Below, one piece after another: positions 27,897 through 36,129 of a DNA stretch of 64,000 nt (within the stretch, counting starts at the first letter, position 1; each line of letters begins with the position of its first letter). Source of the DNA: Phocaeicola oris (lineage in GTDB: Bacteria; Bacteroidota; Bacteroidia; Bacteroidales; Bacteroidaceae); the NCBI RefSeq assembly GCF_021295095.1, contig NZ_JAJLQX010000002.1, positions 62,001 to 126,000 on the forward strand. The letters are read 5' to 3'. The notes beneath the pieces are model-generated. The model was not told the DNA's origin, did no database searches, and saw nothing but the letters and a program-made list of their open reading frames with translations. A program made the position numbers and the translations under genes.

Positions 27897-28364
27897 ATGA
27901 TGAAAATAAAACAAATACTTTTATTACTTTTGATAGTCCCTTTTTTCTGCAATTGCAGTACAAAAGACGATGTGAATGAAATTTTTATCTCAGGAACATG
28001 GACTGTAGTGAACTTTTTTACAACCTCTAATTGGAATAATACCAAAAAGGCTATACCTGAATATACATCAACAAGCGATATAGCTCAGCTAAAGAGCCTG
28101 AAACTGACATTCAATGAAGCCGGTAGTTTTATCGGCAGCCTGACTAATGGAACAACCTTTGATGGAACTTGGACGGCCAACGGAAGCAATCGAACGATTA
28201 CCTTTCCTATTAACATTAAGACCTCAGGAACATTGAATAAAATGGATAGAGAATTCATCAATGCCTTGCAAAACGCTAAATATTATAAAGGAGACTCGAA
28301 AACCTTATTAATCGGTAACAACGATAAGAACAGTTACGTACAACTTACGCATTATAATTATTAA
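27897..28364 (+). CDS. Small lipoprotein, lipocalin-like/DUF4847 type
   Basis: A 155-residue lipoprotein. The signal sequence ends at the lipobox FCNCS (Cys near residue 20). The mature part (SGTWTVVNFF, LTFNEAGSFIGSLTNGTTFDGTWTANGSNRTITFPI) has a glycine-tryptophan rhythm typical of small beta-barrel lipocalin-like domains. It resembles the DUF4847 group, function unknown. It is 8 bp after dcp and 1 bp before the deaminase gene, so it sits inside an operon. Confidence 0.65.
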   Translation: MMKIKQILLLLLIVPFFCNCSTKDDVNEIFISGTWTVVNFFTTSNWNNTKKAIPEYTSTSDIAQLKSLKLTFNEAGSFIGSLTNGTTFDGTWTANGSNRTITFPINIKTSGTLNKMDREFINALQNAKYYKGDSKTLLIGNNDKNSYVQLTHYNY

Positions 28365-28365
28365 G

Positions 28366-28818
28366 ATGACTAAAGCAGAAGAAAAACAGCATATATTAGA
28401 TAAGAGATACCTCCGGATGGCAGAAATCTGGTCGGAAAATTCTTATTGCCAACGGAGAAAAGTTGGAGCTTTAATTGTAAAAAACAAAATGATCATTTCG
28501 GATGGCTATAACGGAACACCTTCCGGATTTGAAAATATTTGTGAAGATGACCATAATATGACAAAACCTTATGTGTTACATGCCGAAGCTAATGCCATTA
28601 CAAAAATTGCACGTTCGAATAACAGTAGCGATGGAGCAACAATGTATATCACCGATTCTCCATGCATTGAGTGTGCAAAACTGATTATTCAAGCAGGTAT
28701 TAAGCGAGTCGTCTATTGTAAAAAATACCGTCTGGATGACGGACTAAATCTGTTGAAAAAAGCTAATATTGAGGTTGTTTATATTGATTACGAGAATGAT
28801 ATTAATAAAAGCAAATGA
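28366..28818 (+). CDS. Deoxycytidylate (dCMP) deaminase
   Basis: A 150-residue zinc deaminase. The zinc motif is HAEANAI (His ligand and catalytic Glu) plus PCIECAK (two Cys ligands). KVGALIVKNKMIISDGYNGTPSGFEN is the dCMP-deaminase nucleotide site. It converts dCMP to dUMP for thymidylate synthesis. Its stop overlaps the next ATG (ATGA). Confidence 0.9.
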   Translation: MTKAEEKQHILDKRYLRMAEIWSENSYCQRRKVGALIVKNKMIISDGYNGTPSGFENICEDDHNMTKPYVLHAEANAITKIARSNNSSDGATMYITDSPCIECAKLIIQAGIKRVVYCKKYRLDDGLNLLKKANIEVVYIDYENDINKSK

Positions 28819-30473
28819 CCATGGATAAAAAAAATAAATCACATTTTATTCCTATTATAGCAGCAGTATGCATCGTACTGGGCATTCTTATTGGAACCTT
28901 TTACGCTAATCATTTTTCAGGAAACCGATTAGGTATCATTAATGTTTCATCAAATAAGTTGAACGCATTATTGCGCATCGTTGAAGATCAATATGTCGAT
29001 GAGGTAAAGATGGACGACTTAGTTGAAGATGCCATGCCTCAAATATTGGGAGAACTTGATCCTCATTCCGCGTATATTCCGGCAAAAGATCTGGAAATCG
29101 TGAACGATGAACTGTCTGCCAGCTTCAGTGGAATTGGCGTTCAATTCACTATTAATAATGACACTATACATATTAATAACGTTATCCACGGCGGACCATC
29201 CGAAAAAGTAGGCCTTATGGCCGGCGATCGAATAGTAGCTGTCAATGATACAGCTTTTGTTGGAAAAGAGGTAACAAACACCAGTGTCCAAAAGAAATTA
29301 AAAGGACCAAAAGGCAGCTCTGTTAAGATAGGCATTTACCGTCAGGGAGAGAAAGACATGCTCAACTTCACCGTTGTCCGTGGTGATATTCCTCAAAAAA
29401 GCATCAACGCATGTTACATGATTGATGATAAATACGGATACATAAAAGTTGATAAGTTTGCTGAAAACACATACGGTGAACTGCTTTTCGCACTTGCTAA
29501 GTTAAATAAAAAAGATTGCCAAGGGCTAATCATCGACCTTCGAGAGAATGTCGGTGGATTTATGGCTGCTGCCATCCAAATGATTAATGAATTTCTACCG
29601 AAAGACAGGCTGATTGTATATACACAGGGACGCAAATCCCCTCGAAAAAATTATTTCTCGAATGGAACCGGCTCTAATCAGAGTATGCCTATTGTCGTGT
29701 TGATAGATGAAGGCTCTGCTTCTGCAAGCGAAATCTTCTCAGGTGCTATTCAAGACAACGACCGTGGTATAATTGTCGGACGCCGCTCTTTCGGAAAGGG
29801 GCTGGTACAACAGCCTATTGAATTCAGCGATGGCTCGGCCGTCCGTCTGACTATCGCTCGTTATTACACCCCATCGGGAAGATGCATTCAGAAACCATAT
29901 AATAAAGGTAATGACGAAGCTTACGAAATGGATATCATGACGCGTTTCGAACATGGCGAGTTCTTCTCACAAGACAGCATCAAACAAGATGAAAGTAAAG
30001 TTTATTATACATCGCTCGGACGTCCTGTTTACGGAGGCGGAGGCATTATGCCCGATTACTTTATTCCGGCAGATACTACAGGAATGACCTCATATTTCCA
30101 GATGGCACGCAATCGTCGGTTAATTGTTCAATACAGCTTCGACTATACGGATAAAAACCGTGAAAAGTTATCAAAGTATAATGATTGGCCTTCGTTACTG
30201 AAATATTTGAAGACACAAAACTTACTTGAAAAGTTTGCCCAATATGCTGAAAAGAAAGGGCTAAAGCGTCGGAATATACTGATGAACAAAAGTAAAGAAC
30301 TTTTCGATTTGAACATTTATGGAAACATCATATATAACATGATGGACATGGAAGCTTACATTGAATACTTAAACCAATCGGATACGACAGTAAAAAAAGC
30401 ACTTGATATTCTGGAAAAGAATGAAGCTTTCCCAAAAGCTCCCGAGCAGAAAAATAAAAAAGATGCTGCTTAA
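28815..30473 (+). CDS. S41-family C-terminal processing peptidase
   Basis: A 552-residue serine peptidase. An N-terminal signal anchor (about 12-30) is followed by a CTP N-domain, a PDZ domain at about 95-190 (LSASFSGIGVQF, GGPSEKVGLMAGDRIVAVND), and the S41 core with LIIDLRENVGGFM, catalytic Ser in IDEGSASASEIFSGAI (near residue 300) and Lys in GRRSFGKGLVQ. The C-terminal region beyond 450 is helical. It probably trims or degrades periplasmic proteins. It overlaps its neighbours by 4 bp and 1 bp, indicating tight coupling. Confidence 0.92.
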   Translation: MTMDKKNKSHFIPIIAAVCIVLGILIGTFYANHFSGNRLGIINVSSNKLNALLRIVEDQYVDEVKMDDLVEDAMPQILGELDPHSAYIPAKDLEIVNDELSASFSGIGVQFTINNDTIHINNVIHGGPSEKVGLMAGDRIVAVNDTAFVGKEVTNTSVQKKLKGPKGSSVKIGIYRQGEKDMLNFTVVRGDIPQKSINACYMIDDKYGYIKVDKFAENTYGELLFALAKLNKKDCQGLIIDLRENVGGFMAAAIQMINEFLPKDRLIVYTQGRKSPRKNYFSNGTGSNQSMPIVVLIDEGSASASEIFSGAIQDNDRGIIVGRRSFGKGLVQQPIEFSDGSAVRLTIARYYTPSGRCIQKPYNKGNDEAYEMDIMTRFEHGEFFSQDSIKQDESKVYYTSLGRPVYGGGGIMPDYFIPADTTGMTSYFQMARNRRLIVQYSFDYTDKNREKLSKYNDWPSLLKYLKTQNLLEKFAQYAEKKGLKRRNILMNKSKELFDLNIYGNIIYNMMDMEAYIEYLNQSDTTVKKALDILEKNEAFPKAPEQKNKKDAA

Positions 30474-31012
30474 TGGATAAGAAAGAACTCCGAAAACAAA
30501 TAGCATTAGAAAAAAAGAAACATGAAGCAGCGGAACTGAAAAAGAAATCGGTTACGTTGCTTTCTGCTTTGGAACAATCGGAACGATTCCAAAGCGCAAA
30601 GACTATTCTGCTCTACTATTCCCTACCCGATGAAGTCTACACGCACGACTTTATCAGTCAATGGTATACAAAGAAAAATATCCTTCTTCCCGTAGTGAAA
30701 GGCAATGATTTAGAATTAAGGAAATATACCGGTCCGGACAGCCTGCATTTAGGAGCTTTTCACATAGAAGAACCGGAAGGTGAACCTTTTGTCGATTATC
30801 GACAAATTGATATAGCCATTATTCCCGGAATCTCATTCGATGCTTACGGGCACCGGTTAGGGCGCGGACGCGGATACTACGATCGACTCCTGCTAAAACT
30901 CTCAACTTATAACATAGGTATATGCTTTTCTTTTCAAGTCTGCGCAAAAGTACCTACTGAAGCATTTGATAAAACGATGGATGAAGTCTGGACAGAGAAC
31001 GGCCGACTTTAA
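30473..31012 (+). CDS. 5-formyltetrahydrofolate cyclo-ligase
   Basis: A 179-residue enzyme of normal length that converts 5-formyl-THF to 5,10-methenyl-THF using ATP. Hallmarks are the N-terminal DKKELRKQIALEKK segment, LPDEVYTH, and the ATP/Mg loop GHRLGRGRGYYDRLL near residue 130. The ATG overlaps the last base of the S41 peptidase stop. It converges with dciA with 4 bp overlap. Confidence 0.92.
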   Translation: MDKKELRKQIALEKKKHEAAELKKKSVTLLSALEQSERFQSAKTILLYYSLPDEVYTHDFISQWYTKKNILLPVVKGNDLELRKYTGPDSLHLGAFHIEEPEGEPFVDYRQIDIAIIPGISFDAYGHRLGRGRGYYDRLLLKLSTYNIGICFSFQVCAKVPTEAFDKTMDEVWTENGRL

Positions 31013-31299
31013 TGAAATATAATGTCTACAATAACTTGAGAGCCTACTTTCTCATTCAGGCTTTTCACGAGGATTTTACGAGCCATCATCAATTCCTGAC
31101 GAAGCGGAGCGGAAGTAACATGCACATGTAATGTCTGATTCTTGATAAACAAATCAGTGGTATATTTAACAATGACGGAACCTACCACCTCCCCCCACGA
31201 GTTAATAAGCCGGTGCTCGTTTAATGGTGCCTCCAGTCCCTGCATCCGCAAGAACTTCATCACCAGATTACCTATATTTTGCGCTTTATTCCTCTCCAT
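31009..31299 (-). CDS. DUF721/DciA-like protein
   Basis: A 96-residue protein beginning MERNKAQNIGNLVMKFL, with the DUF721 pattern NSWGEVVGSVIVKYTTDLFIKNQTLHVHVTSAPLRQELMMARKILVKSLNEKVG. DciA proteins help load the replicative helicase in many bacteria. The start at 31299 overlaps the recF end by 14 bp; a longer frame starting at 31335 is less likely. The recF-DUF721 order is common in Bacteroidetes and supports a replication role. Confidence 0.8.
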   Translation of the reverse strand: MERNKAQNIGNLVMKFLRMQGLEAPLNEHRLINSWGEVVGSVIVKYTTDLFIKNQTLHVHVTSAPLRQELMMARKILVKSLNEKVGSQVIVDIIFH

Positions 31300-32410
31300 T
31301 ATTCTTATGATTCCGTTCTGTAACCAATCCGTCAACTACATCAAACACTTTATATTCACCTTGAATCTTCTGAAGAATATAATCCAAATGATCGCGGTTG
31401 GTATCTGTCATAAAAATTTGCCCGAACTGATCACCGGCCACCAACTTTACAATCTGCTCCACACGCGAAGCATCCAATTTATCAAATATATCATCTAATA
31501 ATAATATAGGAGTCGTTTTTCTACCCGTCCGCTTCAAAAACTCAAACTGAGCCAACTTCAACGCAATCAAATAAGTCTTATTCTGTCCCTGAGAACCTTC
31601 ACGACGAATAGGAAAGTTAGCCAGTTGCATAATCAAATCATCCTTATGAACGCCTTTCAAAGAAAAGCCAAGGATACGGTCTTTCGGGCGGCTCTCACGA
31701 ATTTGATTTAATAACAAACCATTCGCGGCGTGCGACTCATAAGCAAGATTAACTTGCTCTCTATCAAGAGAGATATGACTATAAAAATTTTGGAAGATAG
31801 GAATAAACTCGTTGATAAACTCGTTTCGTTTGTAGAAAACCTCCTCACCGGCTTGAGCCATCATCTCCTCGCACACCGAAACCAAAGAATCGTCCGGCTC
31901 TTCTTCCTGCTTCATCAACGCGTTCCGTTGAGCCAAAGCCCGATTATAGCGAATCAACGCCTCCAGATAGTTCCGATCATACTGCGAGATAACCACATCC
32001 ATAAACCGGCGACGTTCATCACTGCCTCCGGAAATCAGCTCGGAATCGGAAGGTGACACCATAACCAAAGGAATCAATCCGATATGATCGGACAACCGCC
32101 CATAATCTTTCTTGTTTCTTTTAAAACGTTTCTTTGAGCGAGGCTTTAACCCACAATAAATATCCTCCTTATCACCATCCTCATGAATATATTCGCCTTG
32201 AATGACAAAGAAGTCTTGTTCATGCCTGATATTCTGAGAATCAATGGGATTAGAGGCACTTTTACAAAAAGAAAGATAATAAATCGCATCCAACAGATTT
32301 GTCTTCCCTACCCCGTTCTGCCCTATAAAACAGTTCATCTTAGGTGAAAAATTCAAATCCACCTGTTCCAAATTCTTGTAATTCAATATAGAAATGCGGT
32401 TTAATATCAT
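31286..32410 (-). CDS. recF: DNA replication and repair protein RecF
   Basis: A 374-residue SMC-like ATPase of normal RecF length. Walker A is IGQNGVGKTNLLDAIYYLS (near 29-47). The central region includes SPSDSELISGGSDERRRFMD and the signature is RREGSQGQNKTYLIALKLAQ. Walker B is PILLLDDIFDKLDASRV and the D-loop follows. RecF loads RecA at gaps through RecOR. The gene overlaps dciA and has its own upstream -7 element. Confidence 0.95.
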   Translation of the reverse strand: MILNRISILNYKNLEQVDLNFSPKMNCFIGQNGVGKTNLLDAIYYLSFCKSASNPIDSQNIRHEQDFFVIQGEYIHEDGDKEDIYCGLKPRSKKRFKRNKKDYGRLSDHIGLIPLVMVSPSDSELISGGSDERRRFMDVVISQYDRNYLEALIRYNRALAQRNALMKQEEEPDDSLVSVCEEMMAQAGEEVFYKRNEFINEFIPIFQNFYSHISLDREQVNLAYESHAANGLLLNQIRESRPKDRILGFSLKGVHKDDLIMQLANFPIRREGSQGQNKTYLIALKLAQFEFLKRTGRKTTPILLLDDIFDKLDASRVEQIVKLVAGDQFGQIFMTDTNRDHLDYILQKIQGEYKVFDVVDGLVTERNHKNNGEE

Positions 32411-32430
32411 CCTCTTCTTTATTTGCTGTA

Positions 32431-32438
32431 CAAATTTA
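32431..32438 (-). promoter_or_regulatory. -7 element for recF-dciA
   Basis: The minus strand reads TAAATTTG, 21 bp upstream of the recF start. Confidence 0.5.
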
Positions 32439-32502
32439 ACTCAAATAAGCGGAATTCATAAAAAAAATAGCTCTTAAATTTTATTTATACACATAAAAGA
32501 TT

Positions 32503-32510
32503 TACTTTTG
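32503..32510 (+). promoter_or_regulatory. -7 element for the TPR protein gene
   Basis: TACTTTTG, about 40 bp upstream of the ATG at 32551. Confidence 0.5.
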
Positions 32511-32550
32511 CATCCAAATCATTCAATAGATAATAATAAGAATATATAAA

Positions 32551-33228
32551 ATGGCAAAGAAAGCAGAAATTAAAGATCCACTGAACGTGGATGAAGCCCT
32601 TGGCACATCAGAAGCATTCCTTTTGAAGTATAGAAAAATTATCTTAGGTGTCGTAATTGGCATTGTAATCATTCTTTTAGCAATTATGGGATATAAGCAT
32701 TTTATCTCAGATCCACGTGAACTCCACGCTTCCGAGACAATGTTTAAGGCTGAAGAACTCTTTCGTGCCGATAATTATGAGGCTGCTTTAAATGGAGACA
32801 GCCTTGGCGCAAAAGGTTTTCTGTATGTAGCTAAAGAATATAGTGGAACTAAAGCCGGCAACTTATCTTACGCTTATGCCGGACTCTGCTGTGCTCAGTT
32901 GGGCAAATATGAAGATGCTTTAAAGTTATTAGATAAATTCAAGGCAGAAGATCGGTTAGTTAATCCGGCTATCATGGCTGCTACAGGCAATTGTTACGCT
33001 CAGATTGGCAAATTGGATAAAGGTGCCGACTTATTGGTTAAGGCTGCCGATATTGCCGACAGTCAGGCTTTAAGTCCTATCTATCTGATTCAGGCTGGTG
33101 AAATATATGAGAAATTGGGCAAGAACAGCGAAGCTTTAAAAGCATATCAGTTGGTTAAAGATAAGTACTTCAATTCTTATCAGGCAATGGAGATTGATAA
33201 GTACATCGAACGTGCTCAAATAAAATAA
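32551..33228 (+). CDS. Membrane-anchored tetratricopeptide repeat protein (YfgM-like)
   Basis: A 225-residue protein with an N-terminal cytoplasmic tail, one membrane helix at about 30-50 (ILGVVIGIVIILLAIMGY) and TPR-like helices in the rest (GNLSYAYAGLCCAQLGKYEDALKLLDKF, GNCYAQIGKLDKGADLL, IYEKLGKNSEALKAYQLV). This layout matches YfgM-like periplasmic TPR proteins, which work near the Sec translocon. It precedes ribH, but a hairpin separates the two genes. Confidence 0.8.
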   Translation: MAKKAEIKDPLNVDEALGTSEAFLLKYRKIILGVVIGIVIILLAIMGYKHFISDPRELHASETMFKAEELFRADNYEAALNGDSLGAKGFLYVAKEYSGTKAGNLSYAYAGLCCAQLGKYEDALKLLDKFKAEDRLVNPAIMAATGNCYAQIGKLDKGADLLVKAADIADSQALSPIYLIQAGEIYEKLGKNSEALKAYQLVKDKYFNSYQAMEIDKYIERAQIK

Positions 33229-33249
33229 AGAATCAATTAAATCCATATA

Positions 33250-33274
33250 AAGGGCGGATCAACTATCCGCCCTT
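33250..33274 (+). terminator. Hairpin between the TPR gene and ribH
   Basis: AAGGGCGGAT and ATCCGCCCTT form a perfect 10-bp stem with a CAACT loop. The following GTTTGT is only a weak T-tract, so partial termination or a processing structure is possible. Confidence 0.65.
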
Positions 33275-33296
33275 GTTTGTCTAAACAAATAGAATT

Positions 33297-33797
33297 ATGT
33301 CAACAGTTTATCATAATTTATCGGATTACGACTTAACCACTGTGCCAAATGCATCAGATATGCGATTCGGAATTGTTGTTGCCGAATGGAATGAAAACAT
33401 CACATTTCCACTATTGAATGGAGCAGTGGATACCCTGAAAGCCAACGGAACAAAAGAAGATAACATCATCGTCCAAACCGTTCCCGGCAGCTATGAACTG
33501 ACTTATGGCGCAGCCCGGATGATAAAATCGGGGAAAGTAGATGCCGTTATTGCTATTGGTTGCGTTGTTCGAGGAGACACTCCTCACTTCGATTATATCT
33601 GCGAAGGAGTAACCAATGGCCTCAGTTTTTTAAATGCCACAAGTGATGTGCCTGTCATCTTCAGTTTGCTCACCACAAACAACATGCAGCAAGCCGAAGA
33701 AAGAGCCGGTGGAAAGTTAGGCAACAAAGGCATTGAGGGCGCAATAACAGCTATCAAGATGATAGCCTTCAAACGTAAGCTCAATACAAGGAAATAA
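33297..33797 (+). CDS. ribH: 6,7-dimethyl-8-ribityllumazine synthase
   Basis: A 166-residue lumazine synthase, the penultimate step of riboflavin synthesis, condensing 3,4-dihydroxy-2-butanone-4-phosphate with the ribityl-pyrimidine. Motifs are [43 protein letters not shown] (catalytic His region) and [21 protein letters not shown]. Length is normal. No other rib gene is adjacent and no FMN riboswitch is evident upstream. Confidence 0.95.
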   Translation: MSTVYHNLSDYDLTTVPNASDMRFGIVVAEWNENITFPLLNGAVDTLKANGTKEDNIIVQTVPGSYELTYGAARMIKSGKVDAVIAIGCVVRGDTPHFDYICEGVTNGLSFLNATSDVPVIFSLLTTNNMQQAEERAGGKLGNKGIEGAITAIKMIAFKRKLNTRK

Positions 33798-33820
33798 AAC
33801 ACTATCCTTCAGCACCAGAG

Positions 33821-33974
33821 CAACTCATACGTATGAACAAGTAAAGTGACGCTGATGAGTTGGACGATTCATGCTGATGAGTTGGACGATTCATGCGGAT
33901 GAGTTGAACGATTCATGCGGATGAGTTGAACGATTCATGCGGATGAGTTGAACCGTTCATACGTATCAGTTTAA
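33821..33974. repeat. 22-bp palindromic repeat array D
   Basis: Seven consecutive 22-mers from 33821. Units 4, 5 and 6 (33887, 33909, 33931) are identical, and unit 3 differs at only a few bases. Inner core is CATGCGGATGAGTTG; the outer units carry CATACGTATGA and CATACGTATCAG. First and last units are near-perfect reverse complements, matching at about 16 of 18 positions. It lies between ribH and the tRNA-Tyr promoter. The rest of this gap is AT-rich. Confidence 0.88.
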
Positions 33975-34090
33975 GAAATGATCCGCGTCATTCTGAAACA
34001 TATTACTCTCATATTATTGCCCCCTACTATTATCCTAAACTTTTATAAGAAGAAAATATAGATTTTCCTCTCAAAAAAATCTTTCATTCT

Positions 34091-34121
34091 TTTGCCGAAT
34101 TTAAAATAAATACTATCTTTG
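34091..34121 (+). promoter_or_regulatory. Promoter of the tRNA-Tyr/tRNA-Gly unit
   Basis: TTTG (34091-34094), 19 bp, then TATCTTTG (34114-34121). This is a complete match to the Bacteroidetes -33/-7 promoter, 22 bp upstream of tRNA-Tyr. Confidence 0.8.
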
Positions 34122-34142
34122 CAACGCATAAAAAAATGACTC

Positions 34143-34228
34143 GGGCAAATTCCAGAGCGGCCAAATGGGGCAGACTGTAAATCTGCTGGTTTATACCTTC
34201 GGTGGTTCGAATCCATCTTTGCCCACCA
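34143..34228 (+). tRNA. tRNA-Tyr (GUA)
   Basis: Acceptor stem GGGCAAA/TTTGCCC, long variable arm (type II), anticodon loop CTGTAAA with anticodon GTA, T arm GGTGG-TTCGAAT-CCATC with a wobble. Discriminator A at 34225 and an encoded CCA at 34226-34228. Confidence 0.95.
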
Positions 34229-34234
34229 CTTCAC

Positions 34235-34310
34235 AAGGAAGTACAGAAATCTGACAGACCTTTGGTGTTATATAGGAGTAGATTCAGGTAGATGTTTACT
34301 TCCTTTTTTT
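34235..34310 (+). other. Long-range inverted repeat between the two tRNAs
   Basis: AAGGAAGTA (34235-34243) pairs with TACTTCCTT (34297-34305), followed by a T-run. The loop is 53 nt. It may be a spacer hairpin or partial terminator between tRNA-Tyr and tRNA-Gly. Confidence 0.4.
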
Positions 34311-34313
34311 AAC

Positions 34314-34386
34314 GCGGAAATAGCTCAGTTGATAGAGCATTAGCCTTCCAAGCTGAGGGTCGCGGGTTTGAGTCCCGTTTTCCGCT
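34314..34386 (+). tRNA. tRNA-Gly (UCC)
   Basis: Acceptor GCGGAAA/TTTCCGC perfect, D arm GCTCAGTTGATAGAGC, anticodon loop CTTCCAA with anticodon TCC, T arm GCGGG-TTTGAGT-CCCGT. Discriminator T; CCA not encoded. Confidence 0.95.
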
Positions 34387-34393
34387 CTTAATT

Positions 34394-34434
34394 AAAGGCT
34401 TCAGTACTCTGTTGATAGTATTGAAGCCTTTTTA
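34394..34434 (+). terminator. Terminator of the tRNA unit
   Basis: AAAGGCTTCAGTACT pairs with AGTATTGAAGCCTTT around an 8-nt loop and ends in a T-run. Confidence 0.85.
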
Positions 34435-34489
34435 ATATATCCGGATTAAAAATAAAAAGATAAAGAATATATACAAAACAAAAAATCTT

Positions 34490-34497
34490 TATCTTTG
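34490..34497 (+). promoter_or_regulatory. -7 element for the Lys-rich protein-xth pair
   Basis: TATCTTTG, 41 bp upstream of the ATG at 34538. Confidence 0.6.
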
Positions 34498-34537
34498 CCC
34501 CAAAGAACTAAGGTTATAACAAATAAATAAAAACAAA

Positions 34538-34870
34538 ATGAAGAAATTTATTTATGTATGTGTATTTGCATTGATAGGATCAATGGCAGTACCATCTGTT
34601 CAAGCTGCTGAATTATTACTTGATAATGAGATTATGTCGCAAACTAATCAAGAACCCTTAAGTGAAAAACAAATAAAAGAACTGAAGAAGCAGCAAAAAG
34701 AGGCAAAGAAAGCCCAGAAAAAAGCAAAGAAAGCTGCTAAAGAAGCAAAAAAAGCTCAGAAGAAAGCCAAAAAGCAAGCTAAAGAATTGAAGAGACAACA
34801 AAAAGCTCAAAAAAAAGCAGCTAAAGAGGCTGCAATGCAGGCTGAACAGTCCGCGACCCAACAACAATAA
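34538..34870 (+). CDS. Small secreted lysine/alanine-rich coiled-coil protein
   Basis: A 110-residue protein. Signal peptide MKKFIYVCVFALIGSMAVP, cut near VQAAE. Mature residues 40-100 are almost only Lys, Ala, Glu and Gln in KKAKKAAKEAKKAQ-like heptads, predicting a single long, strongly basic helix. It resembles low-complexity periplasmic proteins common in Bacteroidetes, with no known function. It lies 4 bp upstream of xth and likely shares its transcript. Confidence 0.65.
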   Translation: MKKFIYVCVFALIGSMAVPSVQAAELLLDNEIMSQTNQEPLSEKQIKELKKQQKEAKKAQKKAKKAAKEAKKAQKKAKKQAKELKRQQKAQKKAAKEAAMQAEQSATQQQ

Positions 34871-34874
34871 AGAT

Positions 34875-35660
34875 ATGCTGAAATTTATATCATGGAACGT
34901 GAACGGACTGCGAGCCGTGTATACCAAAGGGTTTGAAGACATATTCAAATCACTTGATGCCGACTTCTTCTGTCTGCAGGAGACCAAAATGCAAGCTGGC
35001 CAACTTGACGCACGTTTTGAAGGTTATGAATCGTATTGGAACTATGCCGACAAAAAAGGCTACTCAGGAACAGCTATATTTACCAAACATAAACCGTTGA
35101 GCGTAACCTATGGAATAGGCATAGACGAACATGACCATGAAGGACGCGTAATAACATTGGAATACGAAAACTTCTACTTCATCACCTGCTACACGCCCAA
35201 TTCGGGTGAAACTCCGGAACCAAGAAGACAGAATATGCCAAAGCGTCTGGACTACCGTATGGAATGGGAAAAAGATTTTCAAGCCTATTTGAAACAGTTG
35301 GACAAGAAAAAGCCCATCATTCTATGCGGTGACTTGAATGTGGCACACGAAGAGATTGATGTCAAAGACCCGAAGAAACATCGTGCAAACCACGATTCCG
35401 GATTTACCGATGAGGAACGTGAAAAGATGACAAACTTGTTAAATAACGGATTTACCGATACTTTCCGTTTCTTATATCCGGAGCAAGTAACCTATAGCTA
35501 CTGGTCATACCGATTCCACGCCCGTGAAAATAATGCGGGGTGGCGACTGGATTACTTTATCATTTCCAACCGCCTGAAAAATAAACTAAAGGACTCAACG
35601 ATTCATACCGATATTTTCGGCAGTGATCACTGTCCTGTAGAACTCAAACTTGACATTTAG
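34875..35660 (+). CDS. xth: Exodeoxyribonuclease III / AP endonuclease
   Basis: A 261-residue EEP-fold nuclease of normal length. Motifs are ISWNVNGLRAVYTKGF, CLQETKMQ (metal Glu), YTPNSGE, LCGDLNVAHEEIDVKDPKKHRANHDSGFTDEER and catalytic SDHCPVELKL at the C-terminus. It cuts DNA at abasic sites and removes 3' blocks in base-excision repair. A hairpin terminator follows. Confidence 0.95.
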   Translation: MLKFISWNVNGLRAVYTKGFEDIFKSLDADFFCLQETKMQAGQLDARFEGYESYWNYADKKGYSGTAIFTKHKPLSVTYGIGIDEHDHEGRVITLEYENFYFITCYTPNSGETPEPRRQNMPKRLDYRMEWEKDFQAYLKQLDKKKPIILCGDLNVAHEEIDVKDPKKHRANHDSGFTDEEREKMTNLLNNGFTDTFRFLYPEQVTYSYWSYRFHARENNAGWRLDYFIISNRLKNKLKDSTIHTDIFGSDHCPVELKLDI

Positions 35661-35667
35661 AGAAATA

Positions 35668-35700
35668 AGAAAGGGACCTCGTCATGAGATCCCTTCTTTT
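35668..35700. terminator. Bidirectional terminator between xth and secG
   Basis: AAGGGA-c-CTC and GAG-a-TCCCTT form the stem with a GTCAT loop. CTTTT follows on the plus strand and an A/T tract on the other side. It lies between convergent genes. Confidence 0.75.
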
Positions 35701-35723
35701 ATGTTTGTTTTGTAGAGATTATC

Positions 35724-36128
35724 TTACTTTGCAGGAGTTTCAGCATTATCGCTTTCTGTAGAAGTCGCAGGAGCAGCCTCTGCAGGAGTAGCGGTTCCGG
35801 CATCAGGAGTAGTAGAAGAACCAAAGCCCTGTTTTGTATTCAATGGGTTCGTAGCCTGATCTTGCAACGCATTCTGCTGTATGACAGAAGTGTCAGCTGC
35901 AGCTCTCGGAATAACATAAGCAGAAGCAACGCTTAACACAACCATAACAATAGCTAATCCCCATGTAGCTTTCTCAATAAAATCTGTGGTTTTACGCACA
36001 CCCATAATCTGATTCGATGAAGCAAAAGCTGATGACAAACCTCCACCCTTTGAATTCTGAATCAATACGATGAAACACATCAGTAAAGACGCGAAAACAA
36101 TTAATCCAATTAATAGTAAATACAACAT
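35724..36128 (-). CDS. secG: Preprotein translocase subunit SecG
   Basis: A 134-residue inner-membrane protein with two helices (about 3-22 and 55-75) around the SecG signature VLIQNSKGGGLSSAFASSNQIMGVRKTTDFIEKATWGLAI. A long alanine/threonine/proline tail after residue 85 is typical of Bacteroidetes SecG. It assists SecYE in protein export. It is the last gene of the sigma-54 regulator-lptE-TPR-secG operon. Confidence 0.92.
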   Translation of the reverse strand: MLYLLLIGLIVFASLLMCFIVLIQNSKGGGLSSAFASSNQIMGVRKTTDFIEKATWGLAIVMVVLSVASAYVIPRAAADTSVIQQNALQDQATNPLNTKQGFGSSTTPDAGTATPAEAAPATSTESDNAETPAK

Positions 36129-36129
36129 T

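Noticed and set aside
6882-33974. CRISPR arrays
   Set aside because: The 22-mers are contiguous with no unique spacers of CRISPR length, the units diverge, and no cas gene is present.
34043-34234. 63-codon minus-strand frame over tRNA-Tyr
   Set aside because: It is the well-known spurious frame antisense to a tyrosine tRNA; the tRNA structure is complete.
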